Source of the DNA: an uncultured Chitinophagaceae bacterium
Lineage (GTDB): Bacteria > Bacteroidota > Bacteroidia > Chitinophagales > Chitinophagaceae
Reading direction: 5' to 3'
DNA: 64,000 nucleotides
Assembly: GCA_937862815.1 (NCBI GenBank)
Contig: CALMED010000002.1
Coordinates: forward strand, 620,001 to 684,000
Shown: positions 37,822 through 46,447 of the stretch, piece after piece
Position numbering within the stretch: position 1 is the first letter of the stretch
Layout of the letters: each line of letters starts with the position of its first letter
Translations under genes and position numbers: made by a program
Notes under the pieces: generated by a model
Seen by the model: only the letters and a program-made list of their open reading frames with translations
Databases searched by the model: none
What the model was told of the DNA's origin: nothing

Positions 37822-38610
37822 ATGGATAAACCAACGGATTCCTTGGTTGTTTTGGCAGGTGCCGGTCCCGGTGATGCTGATCTTATTACTCTTAAACTGC
37901 AGAAACGGATTGCTGAAGCAAATGTGATTATCACCGACCGCTTAGTTAATCCGGATATGATCAAACTACATGCAAGGCCGGACGTAATAGTACTCCTCGC
38001 CGGAAAGCAGGGTTACAATGATGCTTCATACTCGCAGGATGAAATCAATCAGCTGCTTATTCAATATGCAGCTCAGTACAAAAGGGTGGTGCGACTGAAA
38101 GGGGGAGATGTTGCTTTTTTCAGCAATGTGCTTGATGAATTGGAAACCCTGAAACAACACAAGATCCCCTACGAAATTATTCCGGGTATTACAGCGGCAT
38201 CCGGTGCTTCAGCCTATGCAGCTATTCCATTAACAGCAAGGGGCTACGCACAGGGCGTACAATTTTTAACGTTCAATCCTAATTCGGCGTATTCAGAAGA
38301 GCAATGGAAGGCGTTGGCATCAACGTCTGATACGTTGGTTTGTTATATGGCCTCCAGGAACCTCATGACGCTGATTGAGTCGTTGCTTATCTTCGGATGT
38401 CAACCTTCCACACCCATCGCTGTAGTTGAACAGGCAACCACTGGCAGCCAGAAAATTTATACGAGTACTTTGGAACAATCAAAGACTGGTTTTGCAGATC
38501 AGCAGTTTCTCTCTCCTTCCCTGGTCATTATCGGAGAAGTGGTACGTTTACATGAGCAGTACCGCTGGTTTACCGGCGACAAGGCCGATGTTGTTTTCGA
38601 GGAAATTTAA
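37822..38610 (+). CDS. cobA: Uroporphyrinogen-III C-methyltransferase
   Basis: A 262-residue SAM-dependent methyltransferase of the CobA/SUMT family. The N-terminal signature VVLAGAGPGDADLITL and ADVI-like VIITDRLVNPDM, the motif VRLKGGDVAFF and PGITAASGASAYAAIP are all present. It converts uroporphyrinogen III to precorrin-2, the first siroheme-specific step. It is the last gene of the rightward operon and ends at a terminator shared with the convergent sulfite reductase gene. Confidence 0.95.
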   Translation: MDKPTDSLVVLAGAGPGDADLITLKLQKRIAEANVIITDRLVNPDMIKLHARPDVIVLLAGKQGYNDASYSQDEINQLLIQYAAQYKRVVRLKGGDVAFFSNVLDELETLKQHKIPYEIIPGITAASGASAYAAIPLTARGYAQGVQFLTFNPNSAYSEEQWKALASTSDTLVCYMASRNLMTLIESLLIFGCQPSTPIAVVEQATTGSQKIYTSTLEQSKTGFADQQFLSPSLVIIGEVVRLHEQYRWFTGDKADVVFEEI

Positions 38611-38622
38611 TAAGGTTTATAC

Positions 38623-38656
38623 AAAAAAAAGCTTCTCCGGTATCAGAGAAGCTTTT
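38623..38656. terminator. Bidirectional terminator between cobA and sulfite reductase
   Basis: AAAAGCTTCTC and GAGAAGCTTTT form an 11-bp perfect stem with an eight-base loop, with A-rich and T-rich flanks. Confidence 0.85.
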
Positions 38657-38677
38657 GCAGTGGGTTGGGTTGAATTA

Positions 38678-40789
38678 CTATTGCGTTTCTTCTTTCACCA
38701 TCGTTTCACGGAGCTCTTTCGCATACACAATAAATGCTTTTGCCTGTTGCAGGTATTCCTTTGCAAAGGACGCAGAAGGTTCCTGACTGTTCATACGTAA
38801 AACATGATCTTTAAAACTGGCCACAGCAGTAAACAGGCCGGCAGCTGTAATGTGTTTATCAAAATCAGTAAGAATGCCATGTTGGGTATTGCATTGCACT
38901 CCCTTTTGCAGCAGTATCGCTTTGGCACTGTGCACCTGGGCTGAATAAGCGTGATAAATTCCATCGGCCCATGCAAGATTTGATATACATTCTTCGCTCA
39001 ATTCAATTTTTTCTTCCGCTTCCAGTATAAGTGTGGCTACAAGGTCAATCATAACTCCTGCACATTCGCCCACACCAATGGCGGTAGAGAAATTTTCTTG
39101 TTGTCCCCAATCAATGAAATCTTCAGGTGTCAGTGATTCGAGGTCAGACAATGGCTTTAATAGTTCATAGTAGTAACGGTCACCTTTTTCTTTACTGTAA
39201 TCAAGGAAGGAGCGGCTGCCTCCGTGTTCTTTATAGTCATTCAATATAGTACGTACGACTTCAGGGGCACGTTTGCTGGGTACTTTGATTACTTTATCCG
39301 CAATGCGTCCTTCACCACTTCCTAAAACACCACCTCCAATAAGAACTTGCAGCGCCGGAAGCACTTGCCCCTTTGCTTTCAGTGAGCTTCCGTGAAATCC
39401 AATGGAAGCCATGCCATGCTGGCCACAGCTGTTCATACAACCGCTGATTTTTACACACAGTTCTTTGTTATAGAGAAATTCGGGAAACTCATCTTCAATT
39501 ACTTCTGATAATGTAAGCGCTGTACCGGTGCTGTTGCTGATGCCCAGGTTGCATGTATCTGTACCAGGGCAGGAGGTGATGTCAGCTGTACTACCAAACC
39601 CTGCTGCAGCAAAACCTTCCGTTTCCAGTACACTGTAGATGTAGGGAAGATGTTCGGGTTTTACAAAGCGGAATTGCAGGCCTTGGTTAATGGTAATCCG
39701 TACATCATTGGCAATTACATCTTTCAACTGTTCAATGAGTCTGCGTGAGCTGTCTGAGCTGATGTTTCCATTGGGAACACGTACATATATCGCAACATAT
39801 CCTTCCTGCTTCTGAGATACCACATTGGTGTTCTTCCACAACTCGTATTGAAATTCGTTTTTAATACTGTAGGATGCATCCGGTAAGTTATACGATGGTA
39901 ATTGTGCCGGTGGAAAAGCATCTGCATCAACAGGGTAGCGTTGGCAGGTGAGTGCCTTTTGCTCAGCGAACACCAGTTCATTGAATGCATCGATCCCGAT
40001 TTTCTGAACAAGAAACTTTATCCTCGCTTTATGACGGCTGTTACGTTCGCCATGACGGTCAAATACACGAAGCACTGCCTCAAGATAGGGAATCAGTAAA
40101 TCAGCTTCCAGGAATTCATGAGTGGTCACTGCCAGATGTGGCTGAGCACCCAATCCGCCTGCAATCAATACTTTAAAACCTCGTACTTTTTTCCCTTCAA
40201 GGACCTGTATACGTGGGATAACGCCAAGATCATGCATGAACGTTAACGCAGTGTCTTTTTCACTGTTGCTGAAGGCTATTTTAAACTTTCGTCCCATTTC
40301 CTGGCAAACAGGTTTGCGCAGGAAGTATTCAAACATAGTATGTGCATAGGGTGTAACATCAAAGGGTTCTTCCGGGTCAATACCGGCTGTATCAGATGCG
40401 GTGATGTTTCTTACCGTATTGCCGCAGGCTTCACGTAAGGTAATTTGATCCTGTTCCAGTTCTGCCCAGAGCTGGGGTGTGCGGTCAAGACTTACATAGT
40501 GTATCTGAATATCCTGCCGGGTGGTAAGGTGCAGGTTACCGTTTGAATATTCATCTGATACAGCTGCGCATCGTTTCCATTGCGCCAGTGTCATTTTTCC
40601 ATACGGCAGTTTGATACGAACCATTTGTACACCCTGTTGACGTTGTCCGTACACGCCACGTGCCAGTCGGAGGCTGCGGAATTTCTCTTCGGGCATTTGT
40701 CCCTCACGAAAAAGCCGGATCTTTTTCTCAAGTTCAAGAATGTCACGTTCAACTAAGGGATTTTCCAGTTCGGTGCGAAAACTCTGCAT
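38678..40789 (-). CDS. Siroheme sulfite reductase with helical C-terminal extension
   Basis: A 703-residue nitrite/sulfite reductase. I start at MQSFRTELENPLVERD, since the longer frame crosses the promoter. Two ferredoxin-like halves are followed by the siroheme/4Fe-4S centre: SCPGTDTCNLG (C-x5-C, near residue 405) and GCMNSCGQHG (C-x3-C, near 450). The last ~130 residues are all-helical and not part of the usual enzyme; they resemble a HEPN-type domain as seen in Bacteroidota homologues. No flavoprotein partner (CysJ) is in the window, so reduction by ferredoxin is likely. Confidence 0.92.
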   Translation of the reverse strand: MQSFRTELENPLVERDILELEKKIRLFREGQMPEEKFRSLRLARGVYGQRQQGVQMVRIKLPYGKMTLAQWKRCAAVSDEYSNGNLHLTTRQDIQIHYVSLDRTPQLWAELEQDQITLREACGNTVRNITASDTAGIDPEEPFDVTPYAHTMFEYFLRKPVCQEMGRKFKIAFSNSEKDTALTFMHDLGVIPRIQVLEGKKVRGFKVLIAGGLGAQPHLAVTTHEFLEADLLIPYLEAVLRVFDRHGERNSRHKARIKFLVQKIGIDAFNELVFAEQKALTCQRYPVDADAFPPAQLPSYNLPDASYSIKNEFQYELWKNTNVVSQKQEGYVAIYVRVPNGNISSDSSRRLIEQLKDVIANDVRITINQGLQFRFVKPEHLPYIYSVLETEGFAAAGFGSTADITSCPGTDTCNLGISNSTGTALTLSEVIEDEFPEFLYNKELCVKISGCMNSCGQHGMASIGFHGSSLKAKGQVLPALQVLIGGGVLGSGEGRIADKVIKVPSKRAPEVVRTILNDYKEHGGSRSFLDYSKEKGDRYYYELLKPLSDLESLTPEDFIDWGQQENFSTAIGVGECAGVMIDLVATLILEAEEKIELSEECISNLAWADGIYHAYSAQVHSAKAILLQKGVQCNTQHGILTDFDKHITAAGLFTAVASFKDHVLRMNSQEPSASFAKEYLQQAKAFIVYAKELRETMVKEETQ

Positions 40790-40829
40790 GAAAATTCGGT
40801 TTTGGTGGCGAAATGCAAAAGTAGTAAAA

Positions 40830-40846
40830 TCTATAAAAACTGTAGA
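40830..40846 (-). promoter_or_regulatory. Operator-like site, sulfur motif copy 3 (sulfite reductase)
   Basis: Read on the minus strand, TCTAC-AGTTTTT-ATAGA matches TCTAY-N7-GTAGR with one mismatch; on the plus strand it reads TCTAT-AAAAACT-GTAGA with none. It lies 5 bp downstream of one -7 element and 6 bp upstream of a second TAnnTTTG (TACTTTTG, 40816-40823), so its position relative to the true start must be measured. Confidence 0.65.
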
Positions 40847-40851
40847 CATTA

Positions 40852-40883
40852 CAAATGTAAGGTTTCGTTTTCTTCCCCGCAAA
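40852..40883 (-). promoter_or_regulatory. Promoter of sulfite reductase gene
   Basis: On the minus strand TTTG (40880-40883) and TACATTTG (40852-40859) are 20 bp apart and match both Bacteroidota elements exactly. Confidence 0.7.
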
Positions 40884-40947
40884 AATATGCCCAGGAAAAT
40901 GATGGATTCAAAACGATCATTTGTTATCCGGTGTTGCTCGTAAAAAG

Positions 40948-40964
40948 TCTACATAGTTTGTAGG
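40948..40964 (+). promoter_or_regulatory. Operator-like site, sulfur motif copy 4 (ALA synthase)
   Basis: TCTAC-ATAGTTT-GTAGG fits TCTAY-N7-GTAGR exactly. It lies 7 bp upstream of TATGTTTG and covers the place of a -33 element, which fits an activator site. Confidence 0.65.
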
Positions 40965-40971
40965 AATATAG

Positions 40972-40979
40972 TATGTTTG
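40972..40979 (+). promoter_or_regulatory. -7 element of the ALA synthase operon
   Basis: TATGTTTG matches TAnnTTTG. No TTTG is present 19-21 bp upstream. The start codon is 12 bp downstream, so the mRNA would be nearly leaderless. Confidence 0.5.
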
Positions 40980-40991
40980 TACTCATAATAT

Positions 40992-42233
40992 ATGTTTGAT
41001 TATCACGCATACTTCAGCAGGGAGTTAGATCGCCTTAAAGAGAAAGGCGTTTATAGATATTTTATGAATGCCGAGAAAAGCACACGTAATTTCCCAGTTT
41101 TTTTTTATGAGCGGAACGGTAAGTCAAACAGGGCTGTCAATTTTTGCAGCAATGACTACCTGGGAATGAGTGTGGAAGAAGAGGTGATTGGAAGACTTTC
41201 TTTTGTATTACACCAAAGCGGTACCGGCAGCGGTGGAACAAGGAATATATCTGGTACAACATCGCATCACCAATCGCTGGAACATGCGCTCGCACTTTGG
41301 CACCGGAAAGAATCTGCCTTGTTGTTTGGAAGCGCCTATCTTGCCAACCTCACTACGTTGCAGACCATCGGACGCCGGATACCGGAACTTGTTTTTCTTT
41401 CAGACGAACGGAATCATGCGTCTATGATTGAAGGCATGAGGGGCGCCCGTAATCAACGAAGAGTTTTCAGGCATAACGATATGGCACACCTGGAAGAACT
41501 TTTGTCGGAGTTGCCAGCGGATCGCCCCAGGATTGTGGTATTTGAATCGGTCTATAGTATGAATGGATCGGTGGCACCAGTGCAGGATATTATCCGGCTT
41601 GCCAAAAAATATCATGCGCTCACCTATATTGATGAGGTACATGCGGTTGGGTTATATGGTAGTTCCGGGGCCGGTATTTGTGAGCAGGAAGGGCTGCTGG
41701 ATCAAATTGATATTGTCAACGCAACGCTTGCCAAAGCGGTTGGCGTTATTGGTGGTTATATTGCTGCCTCACAAACGATCATTGATTTTATACGTAGTTA
41801 CGGAAGCGGATTTATTTTTACAACTTCTCTGCCTCCGGCTGTATGTGCTGCAGCAGAAAGAAGTATACAGTTGATTCAGCGTGGTTCATCGTTAAGAAGT
41901 TCTGTATTCGGACATGTAAACTATCTGCGCCGTTTACTGAAGGAAGCAGGTATTTCTTATACCGATAATACATCACATATCACACCGGTATTGGTACGTG
42001 ACCCGGTAAAGTGTAAAGCTATTGCAGATGCTTTATTGATGGAACATGGAATTTATGTGCAGCCTGTAAACCAGCCAACAGTTCCGGCGGGTGAAGAATG
42101 CCTGCGCCTGATTGTAACAGCAAAGCACACAAGGGAGCAGGTGCAACATCTTGTAACAAGTTTAAAACAGATTTTAATTGAAGAATCTACGGATCATATG
42201 CAGAGCCAGCCGGCTCAGCTTACTGCAGGCTGA
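40992..42233 (+). CDS. hemA: 5-aminolevulinate synthase (C4 pathway)
   Basis: A 413-residue PLP enzyme of the alpha-oxoamine synthase family. The match to alphaproteobacterial ALA synthase extends over the full length: [37 protein letters not shown], the PLP lysine in TLAKAVG and the closing [14 protein letters not shown] are all ALAS-type. The shorter KBL and serine-palmitoyl relatives lack this set. It condenses glycine and succinyl-CoA to ALA, the first porphyrin precursor. Most Bacteroidota use glutamyl-tRNA instead. The 3' end overlaps the next gene by 56 bp in another frame. Confidence 0.92.
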   Translation: MFDYHAYFSRELDRLKEKGVYRYFMNAEKSTRNFPVFFYERNGKSNRAVNFCSNDYLGMSVEEEVIGRLSFVLHQSGTGSGGTRNISGTTSHHQSLEHALALWHRKESALLFGSAYLANLTTLQTIGRRIPELVFLSDERNHASMIEGMRGARNQRRVFRHNDMAHLEELLSELPADRPRIVVFESVYSMNGSVAPVQDIIRLAKKYHALTYIDEVHAVGLYGSSGAGICEQEGLLDQIDIVNATLAKAVGVIGGYIAASQTIIDFIRSYGSGFIFTTSLPPAVCAAAERSIQLIQRGSSLRSSVFGHVNYLRRLLKEAGISYTDNTSHITPVLVRDPVKCKAIADALLMEHGIYVQPVNQPTVPAGEECLRLIVTAKHTREQVQHLVTSLKQILIEESTDHMQSQPAQLTAG

Positions 42234-43725
42234 ACTTGTCAAGCAGAGAATTGAATCTGTTGAACCAGGTGTTGTAGTGGAAATCAACGGCAGAAGCAGC
42301 AGGGGCGACAGAGAATTAGCAGTGTCTTTATCTTCACTGGATGGCACTGATTTTTTTACGGAGGAACTTTTTCAAGCCTTGCAGAAAAATGAAGCAGATA
42401 TTGCCGTTCATTCACTGAAAGATATGAGTGCACCTCATTTCTTCAGTCATCCTGCCTTTGCCGTGATAGACCGGGAAGATGTACGTGATGTTGCTGTTTT
42501 TAATCCAGATGTGACTGAGAAACTACAAACAGGGAAAACAATTGTTGTAGGTACCTGTTCACCCAGGCGTGAAGAGATGGCGGCAGTGTTTCTCAAAAAA
42601 GCATTACCACAACTACATGATACAGTTCGCATTGAAATCCGCCCTATCCGGGGAAATGTGGAAAGTAGGCTGGAACAATTACATGAAGGGAAGTATGATG
42701 CAACTATACTGGCAACAGCAGGGTTAAACCGTTTTTTGCGTTCTGAAACGGAAGCGCATCTTCCGATTACATCCGGGCCGTCGGTTCGGGAGCTGCTGAA
42801 GAATAAGTTACTCATGTTACTCCCTTTGTTTGAATGTGTGCCCGCTCCCTGCCAGGGCGCTATCGTTGCTGAAGCTGACCCCTCAAACCCGGAAGCAGTA
42901 AGGTTTTTACAGCTGATCAATGATCAGCAGTTGTATGCTGAAACAGTTGCAGAAAAGAAACGTGCCTATCAATACGGAACTGGATGTCTTCAGAAGTTTG
43001 GTGTGGCGACTATTTATTCGCATCAGCAATCGTATCTCTATGCGGCCGGGGAAGACAGTAAAGGAAAAAGGTTCACCGAGTGGGCCAATTTACCCGCTGC
43101 TATTGATCAGCAGTCTATCCTGTTTTCTTCCACTGATTGTATGAAAGATTTTTTTAGTTACGAATGGAAACAAGATATTCCCCGTATTGAACAATCAATT
43201 GTATTTGTTGCCAACTACAAATCCTTATTACAGGAAACGATCAAGCTGGTGTTAACTCAAAAGCAGGTTTGGGCATCGGGCACAAAAACATGGTTCGAGC
43301 TGGCAAAGCTTGGGATATGGGTACAGGGCTCTGCCGATGCTTTGGGATTTGAAACGCTTCTACCTGTCTTGCAACTTCCCTTGTTTGAAATCCAGACAAA
43401 TGACATCTGTATTTTATCGCATGAAAAAGCTGCTGATCGATGGAGAAAAAAAGGCTACCATGCTGTATCGAACTACAGATTGTATCCTAGCAATGATGTC
43501 TGGATTCAAAGGCAGATTGCTGCAGCCACACACCTGTTCTGGAGCAGCTTTGCACAATATGAATCTTACGGGCATTTTGCAGCAACAGATGCTGTTCACC
43601 TATGTGCAGGTGGCGAAACAGCAGTACAGCTGATGAGCCGTGGCATCCAGCCTGTTATTTTTCCTACCATCAAATCATTTGAACATTGGAGAAAATTGAA
43701 TATACCGTCACACAGCGTCGCTTAA
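42178..43725 (+). CDS. hemCD: Fused hydroxymethylbilane synthase and uroporphyrinogen-III synthase
   Basis: A 515-residue two-domain protein. Residues 1-~300 are Hem[34 protein letters not shown] and the dipyrromethane-binding Cys270 in [11 protein letters not shown]. Residues ~300-515 have the two-lobe form of HemD (IVFVANYKS, then [18 protein letters not shown] and [12 protein letters not shown]). The start is TTG at 42178, as the HemC N-terminus begins there; this gives a 56-bp overlap with ALA synthase. It converts porphobilinogen to uroporphyrinogen III. The HemD half is divergent and less certain than the HemC half. Confidence 0.88.
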   Translation: MKNLRIICRASRLSLLQAELVKQRIESVEPGVVVEINGRSSRGDRELAVSLSSLDGTDFFTEELFQALQKNEADIAVHSLKDMSAPHFFSHPAFAVIDREDVRDVAVFNPDVTEKLQTGKTIVVGTCSPRREEMAAVFLKKALPQLHDTVRIEIRPIRGNVESRLEQLHEGKYDATILATAGLNRFLRSETEAHLPITSGPSVRELLKNKLLMLLPLFECVPAPCQGAIVAEADPSNPEAVRFLQLINDQQLYAETVAEKKRAYQYGTGCLQKFGVATIYSHQQSYLYAAGEDSKGKRFTEWANLPAAIDQQSILFSSTDCMKDFFSYEWKQDIPRIEQSIVFVANYKSLLQETIKLVLTQKQVWASGTKTWFELAKLGIWVQGSADALGFETLLPVLQLPLFEIQTNDICILSHEKAADRWRKKGYHAVSNYRLYPSNDVWIQRQIAAATHLFWSSFAQYESYGHFAATDAVHLCAGGETAVQLMSRGIQPVIFPTIKSFEHWRKLNIPSHSVA

Positions 43726-44681
43726 GAACAGATGTGCATATACGTGAGCTCACAGCTTCTGTAAAACTTTCCTATAAAAGTTTTATCCAGCCTTTGTTTG
43801 TGGAGGAGTCGCTGCAAGCGCCAAGAACAGTAACCGGTTTAACGGGTGTGAGAGTGGATACAATGGATTCCCTACTGGAATCCATCCAGCAGGATATTTC
43901 ATTCGGCGTAACAAAGTTTTTGTTATTCCCTGTGCCTGCAGTAAAAACACATGACCAGTTTGATTTTTCTTTTGCAGCCGCTGTGGTGAAAGAGGTTCGC
44001 CGGAAATTCGGCGACGGGGTATGGCTGGCTGCTGATCTGTGCCTTTGCAGTTACACAACTCATGGCCATTGCGGTATTTTGAATGAAGATCAAACACGAT
44101 TGATCAACCATAAAACCGTGGATATACTTGCACACTATGCTGCCCTGTTGGCTGCTGCAGGAGTGGATTGTATGGCACCCAGTGATATGATGGATGGCCG
44201 CATTGCTGCAATCCGAACAAAGCTGGATGCACTTGGATTTGATCATGTGGGTGTAATGAGTTATGCTGCAAAGTTCAGTTCCCAATTCTATGGCCCATTC
44301 CGGGATGCTTGTAATTCAACTCCCAGGTCCAACGGATTGAAGAACCGGAAAACCTATCAGGTGTCGCCTTCTAATCCGGCCGATGCATTAGTAAGTGCTA
44401 TGAGGGATGAGAAAGAAGGTGCAGATATTTTAATGGTGAAGCCTGCAGCGTTGTATACGGATATCATTGCTGCCTTAAAGCAACGAACCTTAAAGCCGGT
44501 CGCTGCTTATCATGTGAGTGGCGAGTATGCTGCTGTTGAAATTTTAGCACAGCAAGGCTTGGTGAATCGTAGAAAAGCTCACGTGGAGGTATGGACAGCA
44601 CTACAAAGAAGCGGCGCTGATATGATAATTAGCTATGCAGCACGAAACGCAAAAGAATGGATTGAAATAAACGAATTGTAA
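43686..44681 (+). CDS. hemB: Porphobilinogen synthase (ALA dehydratase)
   Basis: A 331-residue HemB. The start TTG at 43686 overlaps the preceding gene by 40 bp; it is needed to include the [16 protein letters not shown]-terminal arm. The zinc site is CLCSYTTHGHC; the active-site lysines lie in MSYAAKFSSQFYGPFRDA and ILMVKPA (K252). It joins two ALA molecules. Two successive TTG starts with long overlaps suggest tight translational coupling in this operon. Confidence 0.94.
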   Translation: MEKIEYTVTQRRLRTDVHIRELTASVKLSYKSFIQPLFVEESLQAPRTVTGLTGVRVDTMDSLLESIQQDISFGVTKFLLFPVPAVKTHDQFDFSFAAAVVKEVRRKFGDGVWLAADLCLCSYTTHGHCGILNEDQTRLINHKTVDILAHYAALLAAAGVDCMAPSDMMDGRIAAIRTKLDALGFDHVGVMSYAAKFSSQFYGPFRDACNSTPRSNGLKNRKTYQVSPSNPADALVSAMRDEKEGADILMVKPAALYTDIIAALKQRTLKPVAAYHVSGEYAAVEILAQQGLVNRRKAHVEVWTALQRSGADMIISYAARNAKEWIEINEL

Positions 44682-44750
44682 AGTAATGACAGTTGTTTAA
44701 TTTATCATCTTATATCTTAATAAAGTAATTCGAATAAACGTCTGAGAATT

Positions 44751-46232
44751 ATGGAGTCGGCTCAAACTAATACTAATACGTTGTATCCGGTTTTTTTAAA
44801 GCTGGAACAGTTACAGGTTTTACTGGTGGGAGCCGGTAATGTGGGACTGGAAAAACTGGAATCTCTTTTAGGAAATTCTCCTGGCACCTCTATTACAGTA
44901 GTGGCACCGTACGTTAAGCCAGAGGTGGAAGAGTTATTGGAAAAACATCCTTCCACAATCTTATTGAAACGTTTTTTTGAGGAAACCGACTTGAATGAGA
45001 AAGATCTTGTTGTCCTTGCTACAGATAACCCGGAGTTGCATAGGGAAGTTAAAGAAATGGCAAATGCAAAAGGAATTCTTGTGAATGTGGCTGACACGCC
45101 TGAGTTATGTGATTTCTATCTGGGCAGTATCGTTCAAAAAGGTCAGCTGAAAATAGCAATCTCAACGAATGGAAAGTCACCCACTGCTGCCAAGCGTATC
45201 AGGCAGGTGCTGGATGAGTCATTGCCTGCCGAACTGGATGATGTGATTCAGAAGCTGCATGCAATCAGGAATACGTTGTCGGGTGATTTTCAATTCAAAG
45301 TAAGGGAAATGAACCGTATCACCAGTGTGCTTGTAGAGCAGGTGGGATCTAAAAACGGAAGGTACTGGCGTAAGGTGGCTAAGTATTGTACGATTGTATT
45401 CGTATCAATGATTGTGGGATATTTTATTTTCTCTTATTTGCCATTGCAGCAGGTAGGTCGCGGCTTTTCTGACTGGTATGCTACATTAGATAAAAACTTT
45501 CACTGGATGATATTGGCGGGATTTATGGCACAAATGGTAGATGGAGCAACCAGTATGGGGTATGGTGTAACCAGTTCCATCATACTGCAAACAGCAAACG
45601 TAAATCCGGCTGCCATCAGTGGTGGTATTCATACGGCAGAAATGTTTACAAGTGGTGCTTCTGGCTATAGTCATTATCGCTTTGGAAATGTAAACAAGAA
45701 ACTTTTTAAAGCACTGCTGATACCGGGAGTAACTGGCGCTGTTTTGGGTGCTGTGTTGCTTGTGAAATTTGGTGAAACGCATATTCATTATATCAAGCCG
45801 GTAATGGCAGCTTATACAATGATATTAGGAGTCCGGATTTTCACAAATGCGTTCCGGAAGGAGCAGAAGAAAAAATTTTCCCGTTACGGCTGGTTGGCAG
45901 GTGCCGGTGGATTCCTTGATTCTTTCGGAGGCGGCGGCTGGGGGCCCATTGTTACATCTACCTTGATTACAAAGGGACGCACTCCCCGTTTTGTCGTTGG
46001 TTCAGTAAGCCTGACTGAGTTTTTTGTGACGTTGGCAAGTGCAACTACTTTTTTCACTCTTATTGGTTTGCAGAACTGGCAGGTGGTATTGGCATTAATT
46101 ATTGGTGGTGTACTGGCTGCGCCACTTGCGGCAAAGCTTGCAGGGAAGTTGCCTAAGAAAACTGCATTTTTTGTGCTGGGTACCGTAGTTGTTTTATGGA
46201 GTGTACGAATTTTTATAAAATCACTTTCGTGA
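44751..46232 (+). CDS. Siroheme synthase (Met8)-TSUP transporter fusion
   Basis: A 493-residue fusion. Residues ~10-200 are precorrin-2 dehydrogenase/ferrochelatase: the NAD fold LLVGAGNVGLEKLESLLG, VNVADTPELCDFYLGS and AISTNGKSPTAAKRIR match Met8/CysG-N. A helix at about 210-230 joins it to a TSUP (TauE/SafE) membrane domain, ~245-490, with paired GGIHTAEMFTSGASGYSHY and GGFLDSFGGGGWGP repeats typical of that family. TSUP proteins move sulfite, sulfonates or sulfate. The fusion would tie siroheme making to sulfur anion transport. Confidence 0.9.
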   Translation: MESAQTNTNTLYPVFLKLEQLQVLLVGAGNVGLEKLESLLGNSPGTSITVVAPYVKPEVEELLEKHPSTILLKRFFEETDLNEKDLVVLATDNPELHREVKEMANAKGILVNVADTPELCDFYLGSIVQKGQLKIAISTNGKSPTAAKRIRQVLDESLPAELDDVIQKLHAIRNTLSGDFQFKVREMNRITSVLVEQVGSKNGRYWRKVAKYCTIVFVSMIVGYFIFSYLPLQQVGRGFSDWYATLDKNFHWMILAGFMAQMVDGATSMGYGVTSSIILQTANVNPAAISGGIHTAEMFTSGASGYSHYRFGNVNKKLFKALLIPGVTGAVLGAVLLVKFGETHIHYIKPVMAAYTMILGVRIFTNAFRKEQKKKFSRYGWLAGAGGFLDSFGGGGWGPIVTSTLITKGRTPRFVVGSVSLTEFFVTLASATTFFTLIGLQNWQVVLALIIGGVLAAPLAAKLAGKLPKKTAFFVLGTVVVLWSVRIFIKSLS

Positions 46233-46249
46233 TTTATTTAAAATAAAAG

Positions 46250-46266
46250 TCTATAAAAATAGTAGG
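46250..46266 (+). promoter_or_regulatory. Operator-like site, sulfur motif copy 5 (TonB receptor)
   Basis: TCTAT-AAAAATA-GTAGG fits TCTAY-N7-GTAGR. It covers the place of a -33 element, 15 bp upstream of the -7 element at 46282. Confidence 0.65.
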
Positions 46267-46281
46267 ATAATAAAAAATTTC

Positions 46282-46289
46282 TATATTTG
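46282..46289 (+). promoter_or_regulatory. -7 element of the TonB receptor transcript
   Basis: TATATTTG matches TAnnTTTG. A TTTG is not seen at the -33 position, which is occupied by the operator-like site. The leader peptide ATG is only 4 bp downstream of the element. Confidence 0.6.
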
Positions 46290-46293
46290 TTTT

Positions 46294-46368
46294 ATGAAAG
46301 GTTTGTTTATAACATTTTTTATGCGATTTCAGAATTCGAAATTTCGATCTGCTGACCGATGTTGTTGA
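46294..46368 (+). CDS. Leader peptide ending Cys-Cys, upstream of the TonB receptor
   Basis: A 24-codon frame from ATG 46294 to TGA 46368 ends in ADRCC before the stop. It begins directly behind the -7 element and precedes a terminator-like hairpin and the TonB receptor gene. Cysteine codons just before the stop parallel the Cys/Met leader of metY. The likely role is sensing of tRNA-Cys charging by ribosome stalling; this is inference from position and composition. Confidence 0.55.
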   Translation: MKGLFITFFMRFQNSKFRSADRCC

Positions 46369-46405
46369 ATTGTTTTTAGTCGATTTGCTGCCACTGAATA
46401 CTAAG

Positions 46406-46428
46406 CCGACACCCGTCGGGAATTTTTT
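46406..46428 (+). terminator. Terminator-like hairpin in the TonB receptor leader
   Basis: CCGAC-ACCC-GTCGG forms a short GC-rich stem followed within three bases by six T residues. It lies between the Cys-Cys leader peptide and the receptor start, the usual place for an attenuator. The stem is only five pairs. Confidence 0.5.
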
Positions 46429-46447
46429 AAAGATTAAAAACAAGTTT

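Noticed and set aside
40992-42233. Glycine C-acetyltransferase or serine palmitoyltransferase instead of ALA synthase
   Set aside because: The [21 protein letters not shown] and [10 protein letters not shown] set and the hemC/hemB neighbours are ALAS-specific.
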